In this document: in pieces, positions 20,081 to 28,478 of the stretch
How positions within the stretch are numbered: the first letter of the stretch is position 1
Layout of the letters: each line of letters starts with the position of its first letter
Origin: Amycolatopsis pithecellobii
Lineage (GTDB): Bacteria; Actinomycetota; Actinomycetes; Mycobacteriales; Pseudonocardiaceae
NCBI RefSeq assembly: GCF_009707865.1
Contig: NZ_WMBA01000010.1
Location: 1-64,000 of the forward strand
Direction: 5' to 3'
DNA length: 64,000 bases
Translations under genes and position numbers: made by a program
The notes under the pieces: generated by a model
The model's database searches: none
Told to the model about the DNA's origin: nothing
What the model saw: only the letters and a program-made list of their open reading frames with translations

Positions 20081-20278
20081 GCGAGTTGCGCGTTCCATGC
20101 GCGCGAGTCGCACGTTGCGTGCGCGCGAGTCGCGCGTTGCGTGCGCGCGAGTCGCGCGTTGCGTGCGCGCGAGTCGCGCGTTGCGTGCGCGCGAGTCGCG
20201 CGTTGCGTGCGCACGGAACGTACAACTCGGACGAGCGCAGCGCGCAACTCGCGCGACGGGAACGTGCAACTCGCGCGG
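20081..20278. repeat. GC-rich 22-bp tandem repeat array with inverted copies
   Basis: Six head-to-tail copies of a 22-bp unit (20081, 20103, 20125, 20147, 20169, 20191), core GCGAGTCGCGCGTTGCGTGC, are followed by degenerate inverted copies (for example the GCGCAACTCGCGCG segment near 20242 and a copy at 20261-20278). The middle copies are identical, the first two differ by single bases. The array fills the space between two convergent stop codons and could fold strongly on either strand. All frames through it are open but meaningless. Confidence 0.9.
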
Positions 20279-20285
20279 TATTCCT

Positions 20286-21215
20286 TCAGGCCTTCATCCG
20301 GCGTTGCCGTGGGTCGAAGGCGTCACGCAAACCGTCACCGATGAAGTTGATCGACAGTGAGATCAGCACCAGGACGATGAACGGCCCGAAGAACAGCCAC
20401 GGGCGGCCCTGCACCTGGGCGTAGTTCTCCAGGATGATCCGGCCCAGTGAGGTGTCCGGCGGTTGGACACCGAGGCCGATGAAGCTCAGTGCGGCTTCGA
20501 CCAGCACCGCCTGTGCCACCGCCAGTGTCGCGTTCACCGTGATGCTGCCGACCATGTTGGGCACCAGGTGCCGGAAGATGATCCGCGGGGTCCCGGCACC
20601 CGCGGCACGCGCCGCTTCGATGAATTCTCGTTGCGAGAGTGCCATCGCTTCGGCCCGGGTGATCCGGGCGATCGGCATCCACGCGAACAGGGCCAGGACC
20701 AGCGCGACGACGAACCAGCTGCCGTGCCCGAAGACCTTCGCCATGATCGCGGCGGCCGCGATCTGCGGGACGATCAGGAACAAGTCGGTGAGCCGCGACA
20801 GCCCTGAGTCCGCGAAACCACGCAGGTAGCCGGCGACCGAGCCGAACACCACGCCGACAAATGTGCCCACAATGGACACCACGACCGCGATCAGCAGCGA
20901 GAACTGGGTGCCGCGCAGGATCTGCGACACCATGTCCTTGCCGACCTGGGTGGTGCCGAGCGGGAACTCACCACTGGGCTTCGCGAACGACGGAAAGCTC
21001 GCGTCCTCGTACTTGTGCGCCCAAAAAATCGGCATGATCACCGCGAGCAATACGAGGAGCGCGAGCACCACAGTCGACACCATGGCGAGCTTGTGCCGCA
21101 GGAACTTCCGCAACACCAGCCGCCCCTGGCTGACCGGCTGTGGAAGTGCCTCAGGGGGCAGGGTGCCTTCGCGTTGAGCGGCCGAGGCCGCCTCGCCGGC
21201 AATCAGGGAGTTCAT
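20286..21215 (-). CDS. Peptide ABC transporter permease (DppC-like)
   Basis: 309-residue inner-membrane subunit with an N-terminal cytosolic stretch, one early helix, a periplasmic-side loop and five further helices. The BPD_transp motif is seen as EFIEAARAAGAGTPRIIFRHLVPN, the coupling helix that meets the ATPase; the end (RLGDGLRDAFDPRQRR type) is GDGLRDAFDPRQRRMKA, classic for DppC/OppC. ATG at 21215 comes 2 nt after the DppB stop; a TTG at 21224 is less likely. Confidence 0.93.
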   Translation of the reverse strand: MNSLIAGEAASAAQREGTLPPEALPQPVSQGRLVLRKFLRHKLAMVSTVVLALLVLLAVIMPIFWAHKYEDASFPSFAKPSGEFPLGTTQVGKDMVSQILRGTQFSLLIAVVVSIVGTFVGVVFGSVAGYLRGFADSGLSRLTDLFLIVPQIAAAAIMAKVFGHGSWFVVALVLALFAWMPIARITRAEAMALSQREFIEAARAAGAGTPRIIFRHLVPNMVGSITVNATLAVAQAVLVEAALSFIGLGVQPPDTSLGRIILENYAQVQGRPWLFFGPFIVLVLISLSINFIGDGLRDAFDPRQRRMKA

Positions 21216-21216
21216 G

Positions 21217-22233
21217 TCAGCCAACGCGAATCCTCGGGTCCATGATGCCGTAGAGCAGGTCGGCGATGAGGTTGGCGACCACCACCATCACGGCGACGAC
21301 CACCAGCCAGCCCATCAACGTACTGGGGTCAAGGCGGTTCACCGAATCGACGAGCAGTGTGCCCATCCCGTGCCAGTTGAACACGGTCTCCGTGATGATC
21401 GCGCCGGTCAGCACCTGAGCGAAGTTCACCGAGAACAGGGTGGCGACGGGGATCAGCGCGTTCCGGAAGGCATGCCGGAAAATCACGCGTGAGCCCGAAA
21501 TACCCTTGGCCCGTGCGGTCCGCACGTAATCCTGGCTCAGCGTTTCCAGCATCGAAGCGCGCTGGAACCGGCTGTACGCGGCGAAACTGATCGCCATGAT
21601 CGACAACGTGGGCAGCAGATACGCACCCGAGTATTTCGCCAGGAAATCCCCGAACCCGGTCGAGTGGAGGTTTTCCGGGCTTGTCGTGCGCAGCCACGGA
21701 TTACCCAGCCAGTCGGTCAGCCCGAGATCACGCACCCAGCCGTTGACCTGGATCGCGTAGGTCTTCAAGACCACCGCAACACAGAAGATCGGCATCGAGA
21801 ACAGGAAGAAAGCCAATGTGGTGGCGATGTAGTCGACGATCGAGTACTGCTTGACCGCCGCCAGCACGCCCACCGCGACACCGACGATCAACGCGAGGAT
21901 CTCCGCACCGATCACCAGCTTGATGGTGACGTCGAAGGCGCCCATGACCTTCGGGAACACCGGCTGCATGGCGTTGCCCTGTGCGACCGACACACCCCAG
22001 TCACCGGTCAGGAAGTGCCCCAGCCAGTGGAAGTACCGAGGGATGATCGGCAGGTCCAGACCAAGCTGCTGCGCGGTCTGCGCGATCGCGTCGGGGTTGA
22101 TGTTCGGGCGGCCCCGCAGCTCGGCCAGCGGATCCCCGGCTGCCGAGATCATGACGAACACCAGGAAGGTCCCGACGAACAACACCGGGATCGAGATCGC
22201 CAGCCGGCGAAGAATGTAGATGACCAGATTCAA
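21217..22233 (-). CDS. Peptide ABC transporter permease (DppB-like)
   Basis: 338-residue permease with six hydrophobic segments. It opens YILRRLAISIPVLFVGTFLV as DppB/OppB proteins do, and has the coupling motif DYVRTARAKGISGSRVIFRHAFRNALIP. The large loop after the first helix (GDPLAELRGRPN and following) is usual. It pairs with the DppC-like subunit just downstream to form the channel for peptides or similar substrates. Confidence 0.94.
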   Translation of the reverse strand: MNLVIYILRRLAISIPVLFVGTFLVFVMISAAGDPLAELRGRPNINPDAIAQTAQQLGLDLPIIPRYFHWLGHFLTGDWGVSVAQGNAMQPVFPKVMGAFDVTIKLVIGAEILALIVGVAVGVLAAVKQYSIVDYIATTLAFFLFSMPIFCVAVVLKTYAIQVNGWVRDLGLTDWLGNPWLRTTSPENLHSTGFGDFLAKYSGAYLLPTLSIMAISFAAYSRFQRASMLETLSQDYVRTARAKGISGSRVIFRHAFRNALIPVATLFSVNFAQVLTGAIITETVFNWHGMGTLLVDSVNRLDPSTLMGWLVVVAVMVVVANLIADLLYGIMDPRIRVG

Positions 22234-22330
22234 CGAGATTGCTCCTCATCCGGGCCTGGCCGGAAGTATGCAGCCGTGCCCGTGTCCACCGTAGTGGGGG
22301 TCTCCCAACGGTCGACAGCTACTTCCGGAG

Positions 22331-22374
22331 GGAGTCCGGGGGCCAGGGAGATCATGCCCCAGCCCCCGGACTCC
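22331..22374 (-). promoter_or_regulatory. Stem-loop between binding-protein and permease genes
   Basis: Perfect 13-bp arms (GGAGTCCGGGGGC at 22331-22343 and its complement at 22362-22374) enclose an 18-nt loop, within the 165-bp gap after the lipoprotein stop and before dppB. There is no T-run on the transcribed side. Such hairpins usually stabilise the upstream binding-protein mRNA or act as partial terminators, giving more binding protein than permease. Confidence 0.65.
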
Positions 22375-22398
22375 ACCAGGGTCACGCCGAGCGGAAGA

Positions 22399-24192
22399 TC
22401 ACTTCTTCTGCTCCCACTCACCGACGTTCCACAGCGCGCCGTTGTAGGACTGCATGTACACCTTGTCGATGCCCTGGAAAGCCCACATCGACGGGGTGGC
22501 GAACAGCGGCAGGGACGCGTAGTCGCTCGCGATCTGCTTGTCGACCTGCTTGTACAGCTGCGTCGCGCCCGCTTCGTCCGTGGCGACAACGGCCTGCTTG
22601 AACAGGTCGTCGACCTTCGGGTCGCTGTAGGCCTGCCAGTTCTGGGCACCACCGGTCGAGTACAGCGGCTGCGACTGCGACTTGAACGGCGGCTGCGACC
22701 AGCCGAACAGGGCGACGTCCCAGTTACCCGTGCTGACCCGGCCACCGCTGAGGAACGTGGGGTCGTTGTCGTTCTTGATCTCGATACCCGCGGCCTTGGC
22801 CTGCGACTGGATGATCTCCACCGTCTGGTCGCGCCGGGTGTTGTTGTTGTGCGAGATCGTCAAAGAGAAACGCTGACCATTCTTCTGGTAGATACCATCC
22901 GCGCCCAGCGTCCAGCCGTCGGCTTCCAGCGTCTTCTTCGCGTCGGCGGCACCGGTGCCCGCGGTCGTGCCGTAGCCGGCATCCTCGTAACCGGACTCCG
23001 CCGGGGTGTAGATCAAGCTGTTGTCCGGCGCGACATCCGCCTGCACTTCCTTGAGCAGCTTGTCGGTGACCTCGGTGCGGTTGATCACCTGGAAAAGCGC
23101 CTTGCGCGCGGCCAGATCCTTGAGGATGGCGTTCTTGTAGTTCATGTCCAGGTGCTCGTAGGTCAGCTGCGGCGCCGAACCGTAGGTCACACCCTGCGCC
23201 GACAGGCCCTTGAGCGTGGTCGCGGCGGTGGCGTCCGGCTGGGTCGAGGCGACGACCTGGATCTCACCGTTCTGCAACGCCGTGGCCATGGCCTTGGTGT
23301 CGGAGAACTTCTTCACGATGACCGTGTCCGGGCCGCCCTTGCCGCCGGCCCAGTTCGGGTTCTTCTTGAGGGTGACCGCGCCCTGGTTCTCGTCGAACGC
23401 GGAGATCATGTACGGGCCCGAAGCCGGCATGATCGAGGCGTTGAAGCCCTTCCAGCCATTGGTCCAGAAGTCACCGGCCTTCTTGAGCAGGGCCGGGTCG
23501 CTGGTCGGCGTCAGCTTCGTGATGTCCGGGATGCCGGTCTGCTGTTCGAGGACGTGCGCCGGGAGCAGCTGCGCGCTGTCGAAGAGGCCCTTGTAGTCGA
23601 CATAGGGCTGGGTGAACGTGGCGACAAAGGTCTGGTCATCGACGCATTTGGCGTCGCTGATCAGGTCGTAACCCGAGGTGGACGCGGCGTTGAAGTCCTT
23701 GACCTTGCCGCTACCGGACAGCCAGCCGAGGTAGTAGTCCTTGCAGCTCCACGGCGCGCCGTCGGACCACTTGATGCCCGGCTTGAGCTTGTAGGTGACG
23801 GTGTACGGGCTCGTGGAGGTCACGTCCCAGGAGTCGAGCACATCGTTGTTCAGCAACACTTTGTTGTTGCCGTCGAGCACGTTCGAACCGGCGAGGACGG
23901 CGGTGATGACGTAGTTGTTGTACGAGGTGTTGCTGTCCGGAGTCTGGTTGTTGTAGGCCGAGTAGGCGTCATCGATGCCCACCGTGACCGGCCCGGGCCA
24001 GCTCGGAACGTTGCCCAGTTTGTAGGTGCCGGCACTGGCGTTTTCCGCCTTGCCGACCGCCATGCTCTTGATGTCGGAGCTCGAACCGTTCTGGTCCGTG
24101 CCACCACTTCCGCTGCCGCCACTGCAGGCGCTCAGCACGAGCGCGGCAGCCGCGGCCACGGTGACGGCCGAAGCTGCTTTCCATGTCCTCAT
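22399..24192 (-). CDS. Peptide ABC transporter substrate-binding lipoprotein (family 5)
   Basis: 597-residue exported solute-binding protein. The N-terminus is a lipoprotein signal (basic MRTWK, hydrophobic AVTVAAAAALVL, lipobox LSAC with the lipidated Cys near residue 22) followed by a Gly/Ser linker. The rest matches SBP_bac_5 proteins, for example KLKPGIKWSDGAPWSCKDY and RKALFQVINRTEVTDKLLKE. ATG at 24192 follows GGAGGG. It delivers its ligand, probably peptides, to the downstream permeases. Confidence 0.93.
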   Translation of the reverse strand: MRTWKAASAVTVAAAAALVLSACSGGSGSGGTDQNGSSSDIKSMAVGKAENASAGTYKLGNVPSWPGPVTVGIDDAYSAYNNQTPDSNTSYNNYVITAVLAGSNVLDGNNKVLLNNDVLDSWDVTSTSPYTVTYKLKPGIKWSDGAPWSCKDYYLGWLSGSGKVKDFNAASTSGYDLISDAKCVDDQTFVATFTQPYVDYKGLFDSAQLLPAHVLEQQTGIPDITKLTPTSDPALLKKAGDFWTNGWKGFNASIMPASGPYMISAFDENQGAVTLKKNPNWAGGKGGPDTVIVKKFSDTKAMATALQNGEIQVVASTQPDATAATTLKGLSAQGVTYGSAPQLTYEHLDMNYKNAILKDLAARKALFQVINRTEVTDKLLKEVQADVAPDNSLIYTPAESGYEDAGYGTTAGTGAADAKKTLEADGWTLGADGIYQKNGQRFSLTISHNNNTRRDQTVEIIQSQAKAAGIEIKNDNDPTFLSGGRVSTGNWDVALFGWSQPPFKSQSQPLYSTGGAQNWQAYSDPKVDDLFKQAVVATDEAGATQLYKQVDKQIASDYASLPLFATPSMWAFQGIDKVYMQSYNGALWNVGEWEQKK

Positions 24193-24320
24193 GTACGTGT
24201 GCCCTCCTAGCACTGGGCGATACGCCCACACCGCTCCTGCGCGTTAAGCGGGAGCTTATGTCACACCTAAGGCGCGCATCGGCGCACTGCCGTGGAACGG
24301 TAGAAAGTTGTGCACAAAGA

Positions 24321-24346
24321 GTCACGATTATGAGAACGATTGTGAC
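24321..24346. promoter_or_regulatory. Inverted-repeat operator candidate upstream of the binding lipoprotein gene
   Basis: GTCACGAT (24321-24328) and ATTGTGAC (24339-24346) form arms matching at 7 of 8 positions around a 10-bp AT-rich centre, about 130 bp before the ATG at 24192. The rest of 24193-24385 holds no gene. Position suits a regulator of the peptide-transport operon; the protein is unknown. Confidence 0.35.
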
Positions 24347-24385
24347 CAAAGGGTGACTTCCGTCTAACATGCGGACACTCGTTGG

Positions 24386-26107
24386 TTACTTGCCGCCACG
24401 CGTCCAATTTACGGCTGACCCAAACGGCCCAGCCATGGGCGGACCTGGTGTGACACCGGAAATACCACTTCCGATCGCGAGCGTGTCCGCGAGCTGGAAC
24501 AGCGGAATCACCGTATGTTGCGCCCACAATTTGGGCTCGAGTTCGGCTAGTGCGTCCGCCAATTTCTTCTGCCCCGACAGTGCCTCGTCGATTGTCGGCT
24601 GCACCGCGGAATCGCAAACCGCCGCGGGATTGGCCGGGACCACGGGCGCTGTCGTAGTTACCGCGTGCTCGCCGGGGCGGCAGCCGAAAGTCGAGGCGAG
24701 CACGGTCGCCGGGTCGCCGCCCGCCGGCATCGGCGTGATGGCGATGTCCACGGCCACGCTGCCGGAACCGTCCCCGGTCGGCTGCCCGGTCGCGCTGACC
24801 GGCATCGCCAGCAGATTCGAGAACAGGTTCCGTGGCTCCGGGTTGATGGTGGTGACCTGCACCCCGGCCGCGGTGAGCTGCCGCGCGAGTTCCTTCGCGA
24901 TCCGCGCGTAGGGCTCCAGCTGCCCTGGCGAGGCGATGACGAGCGAGAGTGGCTTGCCGTTCTTGCGCCAGCTACCGGCTTCCTGGGTGTACCCGGCGCG
25001 CTGCAACAACGAGGCCGCGTTCGCCGGGTCGGGCGCGGACACGTTGGCGGGGATCGTGGCGGCGTATCCCGGCACGGAGGGCGCGAGCACCTGGGCGTCG
25101 GCACGCAACCCGGCCGACGGGCCACCGGCGGTGCCTTCGTCGATGAGCTTGTTCCGGTCGATCAGGCCGGCGATCGCGGCGCGCACGTTGTCGTCGACCA
25201 GCGCGCTGTTCACCGGGCGCAGCAACACATCCGCCAGCCGCGGGCTCGCCACCGTGTGCAGCTGCAGCCCGGGACCGATGTCCTGCAACAACTTCACGCC
25301 GGTCGCGTCGGTCCGCGACATCACGAATTGCTCGTTGCCGCTGCGCAAAGCGGCTGCCAGCCCCGCCGCGTCGGACCGCCGCAGCACGATCTGGTCGATG
25401 GCGGCCGGCTTGTCCCAGTACCGGTCGTTGCGCTCGAGGATGACCTCACCGCGCGCGGTGTCGAGCTGCTTGATCGAAAACGGTCCGCCGTAGGCCGGGA
25501 AACTGCCCTGCAACGCCCCTTGCCAGCCACCGGGCGCGTCCTTCAACAGGTGCTGTGGCAACAGGTCGGAGAACAACGTGCGCCAGCCGGGGTAGGGCTG
25601 GGAGAACGTCACCTGGACGCCCTTGCCGCCCTCGCTCGGCTGGATGTTGGAGATGAGCCGGTACCCGGCGGGCTCGACGACACCGGGCTGATTGCGCATC
25701 GCGTCGGCCAGATAGACGAAATCCTCGACCGCGATCGGGGCGCCATCGGACCATGAAGCGTCCGGCCGGATCTCGTAGGTGACCGTGAACGGCGCCTCCG
25801 AAGTCACCGTCGCCGATCGCATCAACGTGGTGTCGAGCTCGTACTGCCCGTCATCGGTCTGGCGGAACACCGAAGGCAACAGCAGTTGCGAAAGCGCCTT
25901 GGTGATCGTCGACTGGTCGGCCAGGTTATGCGGGTTGTAGCCGCCCACGATGTCGTCCACGCCGACCACGATCTGTGACGGGCTGGGTGGCGCGGAGGTC
26001 GTGGACGCGACGGGCGAGGGCGCGATGGGTGGCGGTGGTGTCGAGGTGCACGCGGTGAGCACGGCAGCGAGCACCAGCGTCAGTGCCGCTGCTCTGCTTG
26101 TCCGCAC
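24386..26107 (-). CDS. Second family-5 substrate-binding lipoprotein
   Basis: 573-residue solute-binding protein like its downstream neighbour but divergent. It has a lipoprotein signal (VRTSRAAALTLVLAAVLTAC, Cys near 20) and a Pro/Ser-rich linker, then family-5 landmarks: YEIRPDASWSDGAPIAVEDF, NPDPAN-like region as APDPANAASLLQRAGY, and a C-terminal IPLFQLADTLAIG. GTG at 26107 follows GGAGG by 5 nt. Having two binding proteins upstream of one permease pair suggests a wider substrate range or a specialised ligand. Confidence 0.9.
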   Translation of the reverse strand: MRTSRAAALTLVLAAVLTACTSTPPPPIAPSPVASTTSAPPSPSQIVVGVDDIVGGYNPHNLADQSTITKALSQLLLPSVFRQTDDGQYELDTTLMRSATVTSEAPFTVTYEIRPDASWSDGAPIAVEDFVYLADAMRNQPGVVEPAGYRLISNIQPSEGGKGVQVTFSQPYPGWRTLFSDLLPQHLLKDAPGGWQGALQGSFPAYGGPFSIKQLDTARGEVILERNDRYWDKPAAIDQIVLRRSDAAGLAAALRSGNEQFVMSRTDATGVKLLQDIGPGLQLHTVASPRLADVLLRPVNSALVDDNVRAAIAGLIDRNKLIDEGTAGGPSAGLRADAQVLAPSVPGYAATIPANVSAPDPANAASLLQRAGYTQEAGSWRKNGKPLSLVIASPGQLEPYARIAKELARQLTAAGVQVTTINPEPRNLFSNLLAMPVSATGQPTGDGSGSVAVDIAITPMPAGGDPATVLASTFGCRPGEHAVTTTAPVVPANPAAVCDSAVQPTIDEALSGQKKLADALAELEPKLWAQHTVIPLFQLADTLAIGSGISGVTPGPPMAGPFGSAVNWTRGGK

Positions 26108-26248
26108 ACTGCCTCCCCAGGCGCTGAGCCCACGATGCTGCCACAAGGCCGGTAGCCGCTCTACTGGCTTTTGCGCCGCTGGTTACCACGCTCAACGGGC
26201 ACCGTATCGGGTGGACGTGCGCCACCCGGATGGGGTTCCTCTTCACTC

Positions 26249-26284
26249 GGGAGCCTGCCCGCCCGGACCGGAAGGCAGGCTCCC
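26249..26284 (-). terminator. Hairpin terminator after typA
   Basis: Perfect 11-bp arms, GGGAGCCTGCC (26249-26259) and GGCAGGCTCCC (26274-26284), with a 14-nt loop start 7 bp past the typA stop. There is no clear T-tract, which is common for actinomycete terminators. Confidence 0.65.
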
Positions 26285-26291
26285 CGGGCAG

Positions 26292-28190
26292 CTATCGGCT
26301 CAGGCTCCTGGCCCGCGACCGCTCCTTGGCGCGCTGGCTGCTGTCGAGTGTCACCTTGCGTACCCGGACGACGTCCGGCGCCACCTCGACACATTCGTCG
26401 ACGGCACAGAACTCCAGGGCCTCTTCCAGGCCCAGCTTGCGCGGACGGGCAAGCCGTTCGAGCTCGTCACCGGTGGACGAGCGCATGTTGGTGAGCTTCT
26501 TCTCCTTGGTGATGTTGATGTCGAGGTCCTCGGCGCGCGGGTTTTCCCCGACCACCATGCCCTCGTACACCTCCGCGCCCGGCTCGACGAAGAACGTGCC
26601 GCGGTCGGCGAGCTGGATCATCGCGTACGCGGTGATCGGGCCGGAGCGGTCGGCCACCAGTGAGCCCGTGTGCCGGGTGCGGATCTCGCCCGCCCACGGG
26701 AAGTAGCCCTCGAACACGTGGTTCGCGATACCGGTGCCACGGGTCTCGGTGAGGAAGTCGGTGCGGAAGCCGATCAGGCCACGCGCGGGCAGCACGTACT
26801 CGAGCCGGACCCGGCCGGTTCCGTTGCCGCCCATGTGTTCCATGCGTCCCTTGCGAGCCGCCATGAGCTGCGTGATCGAGCCGAGATACTCCTCGGGCGA
26901 GTCGACCGTCAGCCGTTCGAACGGCTCGTGCAACTTGCCGTCGATGGTGCGGGTGACCACCTGCGGCTTGCCGACGGTCAGTTCGAAACCTTCGCGGCGC
27001 ATCTGCTCGACGAGGATCGCCAGCGCCAGCTCGCCACGACCCTGGACCTCCCAGGTGTCCGGCCGCTCGGTGGGCAGCACCTTGATGCTGACGTTGCCGA
27101 CGAGCTCCTGGTCGAGCCGCGCCCGCACCAGGCGCGCGGTGACCTTGTCGCCGCCGTTGCGCCCGGCCAGCGGCGAGGTGTTCACGCCGATGGTCATCGA
27201 GATCGCGGGCTCGTCGACGGTGATCCTGGGCAGCGCCTCGGGATTGTCGGCGTCGGCGAGCGTGTCGCCGATCGTGATATCCGGAATTCCCGCGATGGCA
27301 ACAAGATCACCCGCCGCTGCCTCCTGCGCCGGCACGCGTTCGAGCGCCTCGGTGATCAGCAGTTCGGAGATGCGGACCGACTGGGTGGAGCCGTCTTCGC
27401 GCAGCCAGGCCACGGTCTGGCCCTTGCGCAACCGGCCAGAGTGGATGCGGATGAGCGCGATGCGGCCGAGGAAGTTCGACGCGTCGAGGTTGGTCACCAA
27501 CGCGCGCAGTGGGCCGTCGACGTCCGCGGCGGGCGGCGGAACGTGCTGCAGCAGCGTGTCGAACAGCGGGTCGAGGTTCTCGCTCGCGGGCAGCTCACCG
27601 TCACCGGGCTGTTCCAGACTGGCACGACCCGCCCGCGCCGACGCGTACACGACCGGCAGGTCGAGGACCGCGTCCAAATCGGCGTCCTCGATGTCCCCGG
27701 CCAGGTCCAGCAGCAGGTCGTGGGTTTCCTCGACGACCTCGGCGATCCGGGCGTCGGGGCGGTCGACCTTGTTGACCACCAGCACCACCGGCAGGCCGGC
27801 TTCGAGCGTCTTGCGCAGCACGAACCGGGTCTGCGGCAGCGGCCCCTCGCTGGCGTCGACCAGGAGCACGACACCGTCGACCATCGCCAGGCCACGCTCG
27901 ACCTCACCGCCGAAGTCGGCGTGGCCAGGGGTGTCGATGACGTTGATGGTGACCGCACCGTCCGGGGTCTGCCGGTGGATCGCGGTGTTCTTGGCCAGGA
28001 TGGTGATGCCCTTTTCGCGCTCGAGCTCACCGGAGTCCATGACGCGGTCGACGAGCTCCGCTCGCTCGGCGAAGGCGCCGGACTGGCGGAGCATGGCGTC
28101 GACCAACGTGGTCTTGCCGTGGTCGACGTGCGCCACGATTGCTACGTTGCGGAGGTCCGTGCGGACCTTCTCGGCGGTTGCTGCGGGCAC
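26292..28190 (-). CDS. typA: Ribosome-associated GTPase TypA/BipA
   Basis: 632-residue translational GTPase of the EF-G family that acts on ribosome assembly and stress growth. The G domain shows AHVDHGKTT (P-loop), the switch GITI, DTPGHADFGGEV, and VVNKVDRPDAR; then an EF-Tu-like domain 2, and the two C-terminal domains with the TypA marker RMEHMGGNGTGRVRLEY and LPARGLIGFRTDFLT. GTG at 28190 follows AGGAG by 8 nt and starts just before the G domain, giving the normal family length. A hairpin follows the gene. Confidence 0.95.
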   Translation of the reverse strand: MPAATAEKVRTDLRNVAIVAHVDHGKTTLVDAMLRQSGAFAERAELVDRVMDSGELEREKGITILAKNTAIHRQTPDGAVTINVIDTPGHADFGGEVERGLAMVDGVVLLVDASEGPLPQTRFVLRKTLEAGLPVVLVVNKVDRPDARIAEVVEETHDLLLDLAGDIEDADLDAVLDLPVVYASARAGRASLEQPGDGELPASENLDPLFDTLLQHVPPPAADVDGPLRALVTNLDASNFLGRIALIRIHSGRLRKGQTVAWLREDGSTQSVRISELLITEALERVPAQEAAAGDLVAIAGIPDITIGDTLADADNPEALPRITVDEPAISMTIGVNTSPLAGRNGGDKVTARLVRARLDQELVGNVSIKVLPTERPDTWEVQGRGELALAILVEQMRREGFELTVGKPQVVTRTIDGKLHEPFERLTVDSPEEYLGSITQLMAARKGRMEHMGGNGTGRVRLEYVLPARGLIGFRTDFLTETRGTGIANHVFEGYFPWAGEIRTRHTGSLVADRSGPITAYAMIQLADRGTFFVEPGAEVYEGMVVGENPRAEDLDINITKEKKLTNMRSSTGDELERLARPRKLGLEEALEFCAVDECVEVAPDVVRVRKVTLDSSQRAKERSRARSLSR

Positions 28191-28308
28191 GCGAGGGCTC
28201 CTGGTGTGAAGAGGTCTGAGGGAGACGCCGGAGCCGGCTCTGGCCACGGACAGTCCAACCCAGGATACCTTTGGCCTCTCTGTGACCAGCGCCACGCTCA
28301 CCAACCGA

Positions 28309-28327
28309 TTAGGTTCGCCTAACCTAA
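28309..28327. promoter_or_regulatory. IdeR/DtxR-type iron box
   Basis: TTAGGTTCGCCTAACCTAA matches the DtxR/IdeR consensus TTAGGTTAGGCTAACCTAA at 17 of 19 positions, with perfect 7-bp outer arms. It ends 4 nt before the GTG of a 44-codon gene and lies 119 bp upstream of the divergent typA start. Repression by iron-loaded IdeR is inferred from the match. Confidence 0.8.
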
Positions 28328-28331
28328 ACCG

Positions 28332-28466
28332 GTGAGCAAGGACCCGCAGGCCGTCGTGCGGCGGCTCATCAAGGCCGGCAAGGTGAAGAAGAAATGCTGC
28401 CGGTCTTCGAGCCGGTGCAAGAAATGTCCCGTCCTTGCACTGAAGAGGGCGAAGGCCGCCGCCTGA
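28332..28466 (+). CDS. 44-residue Cys/Lys-rich protein under an iron box
   Basis: Short gene (GTG to TGA, 44 codons). The protein starts SKDPQAVVRRLIKAGKVK and has cysteines at 22, 23, 29 and 32 (KKKCCRSSSRCKKCP), a compact metal-site or zinc/iron-sulfur-knuckle pattern, with 13 Lys/Arg making it very basic. I do not know its function. No Shine-Dalgarno is seen; the iron box lies directly before the start, so the mRNA is probably leaderless and repressed when iron is plentiful. Coding is supported by high third-position GC and the ordered Cys pattern. Confidence 0.7.
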   Translation: MSKDPQAVVRRLIKAGKVKKKCCRSSSRCKKCPVLALKRAKAAA

Positions 28467-28478
28467 AAGACTTCACGG

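Noticed and set aside
20081-20278. CRISPR array
   Set aside because: Units are contiguous 22-bp tandem copies with no unique spacers and no cas genes nearby.
21664-24210. 848-codon plus-strand frame
   Set aside because: Antisense to the DppB-like permease and a family-5 lipoprotein, both with clear motifs; typical high-GC shadow.
26670-28322. Two long plus-strand frames over typA
   Set aside because: Antisense to TypA, whose G motifs and C-terminal domains are unmistakable.
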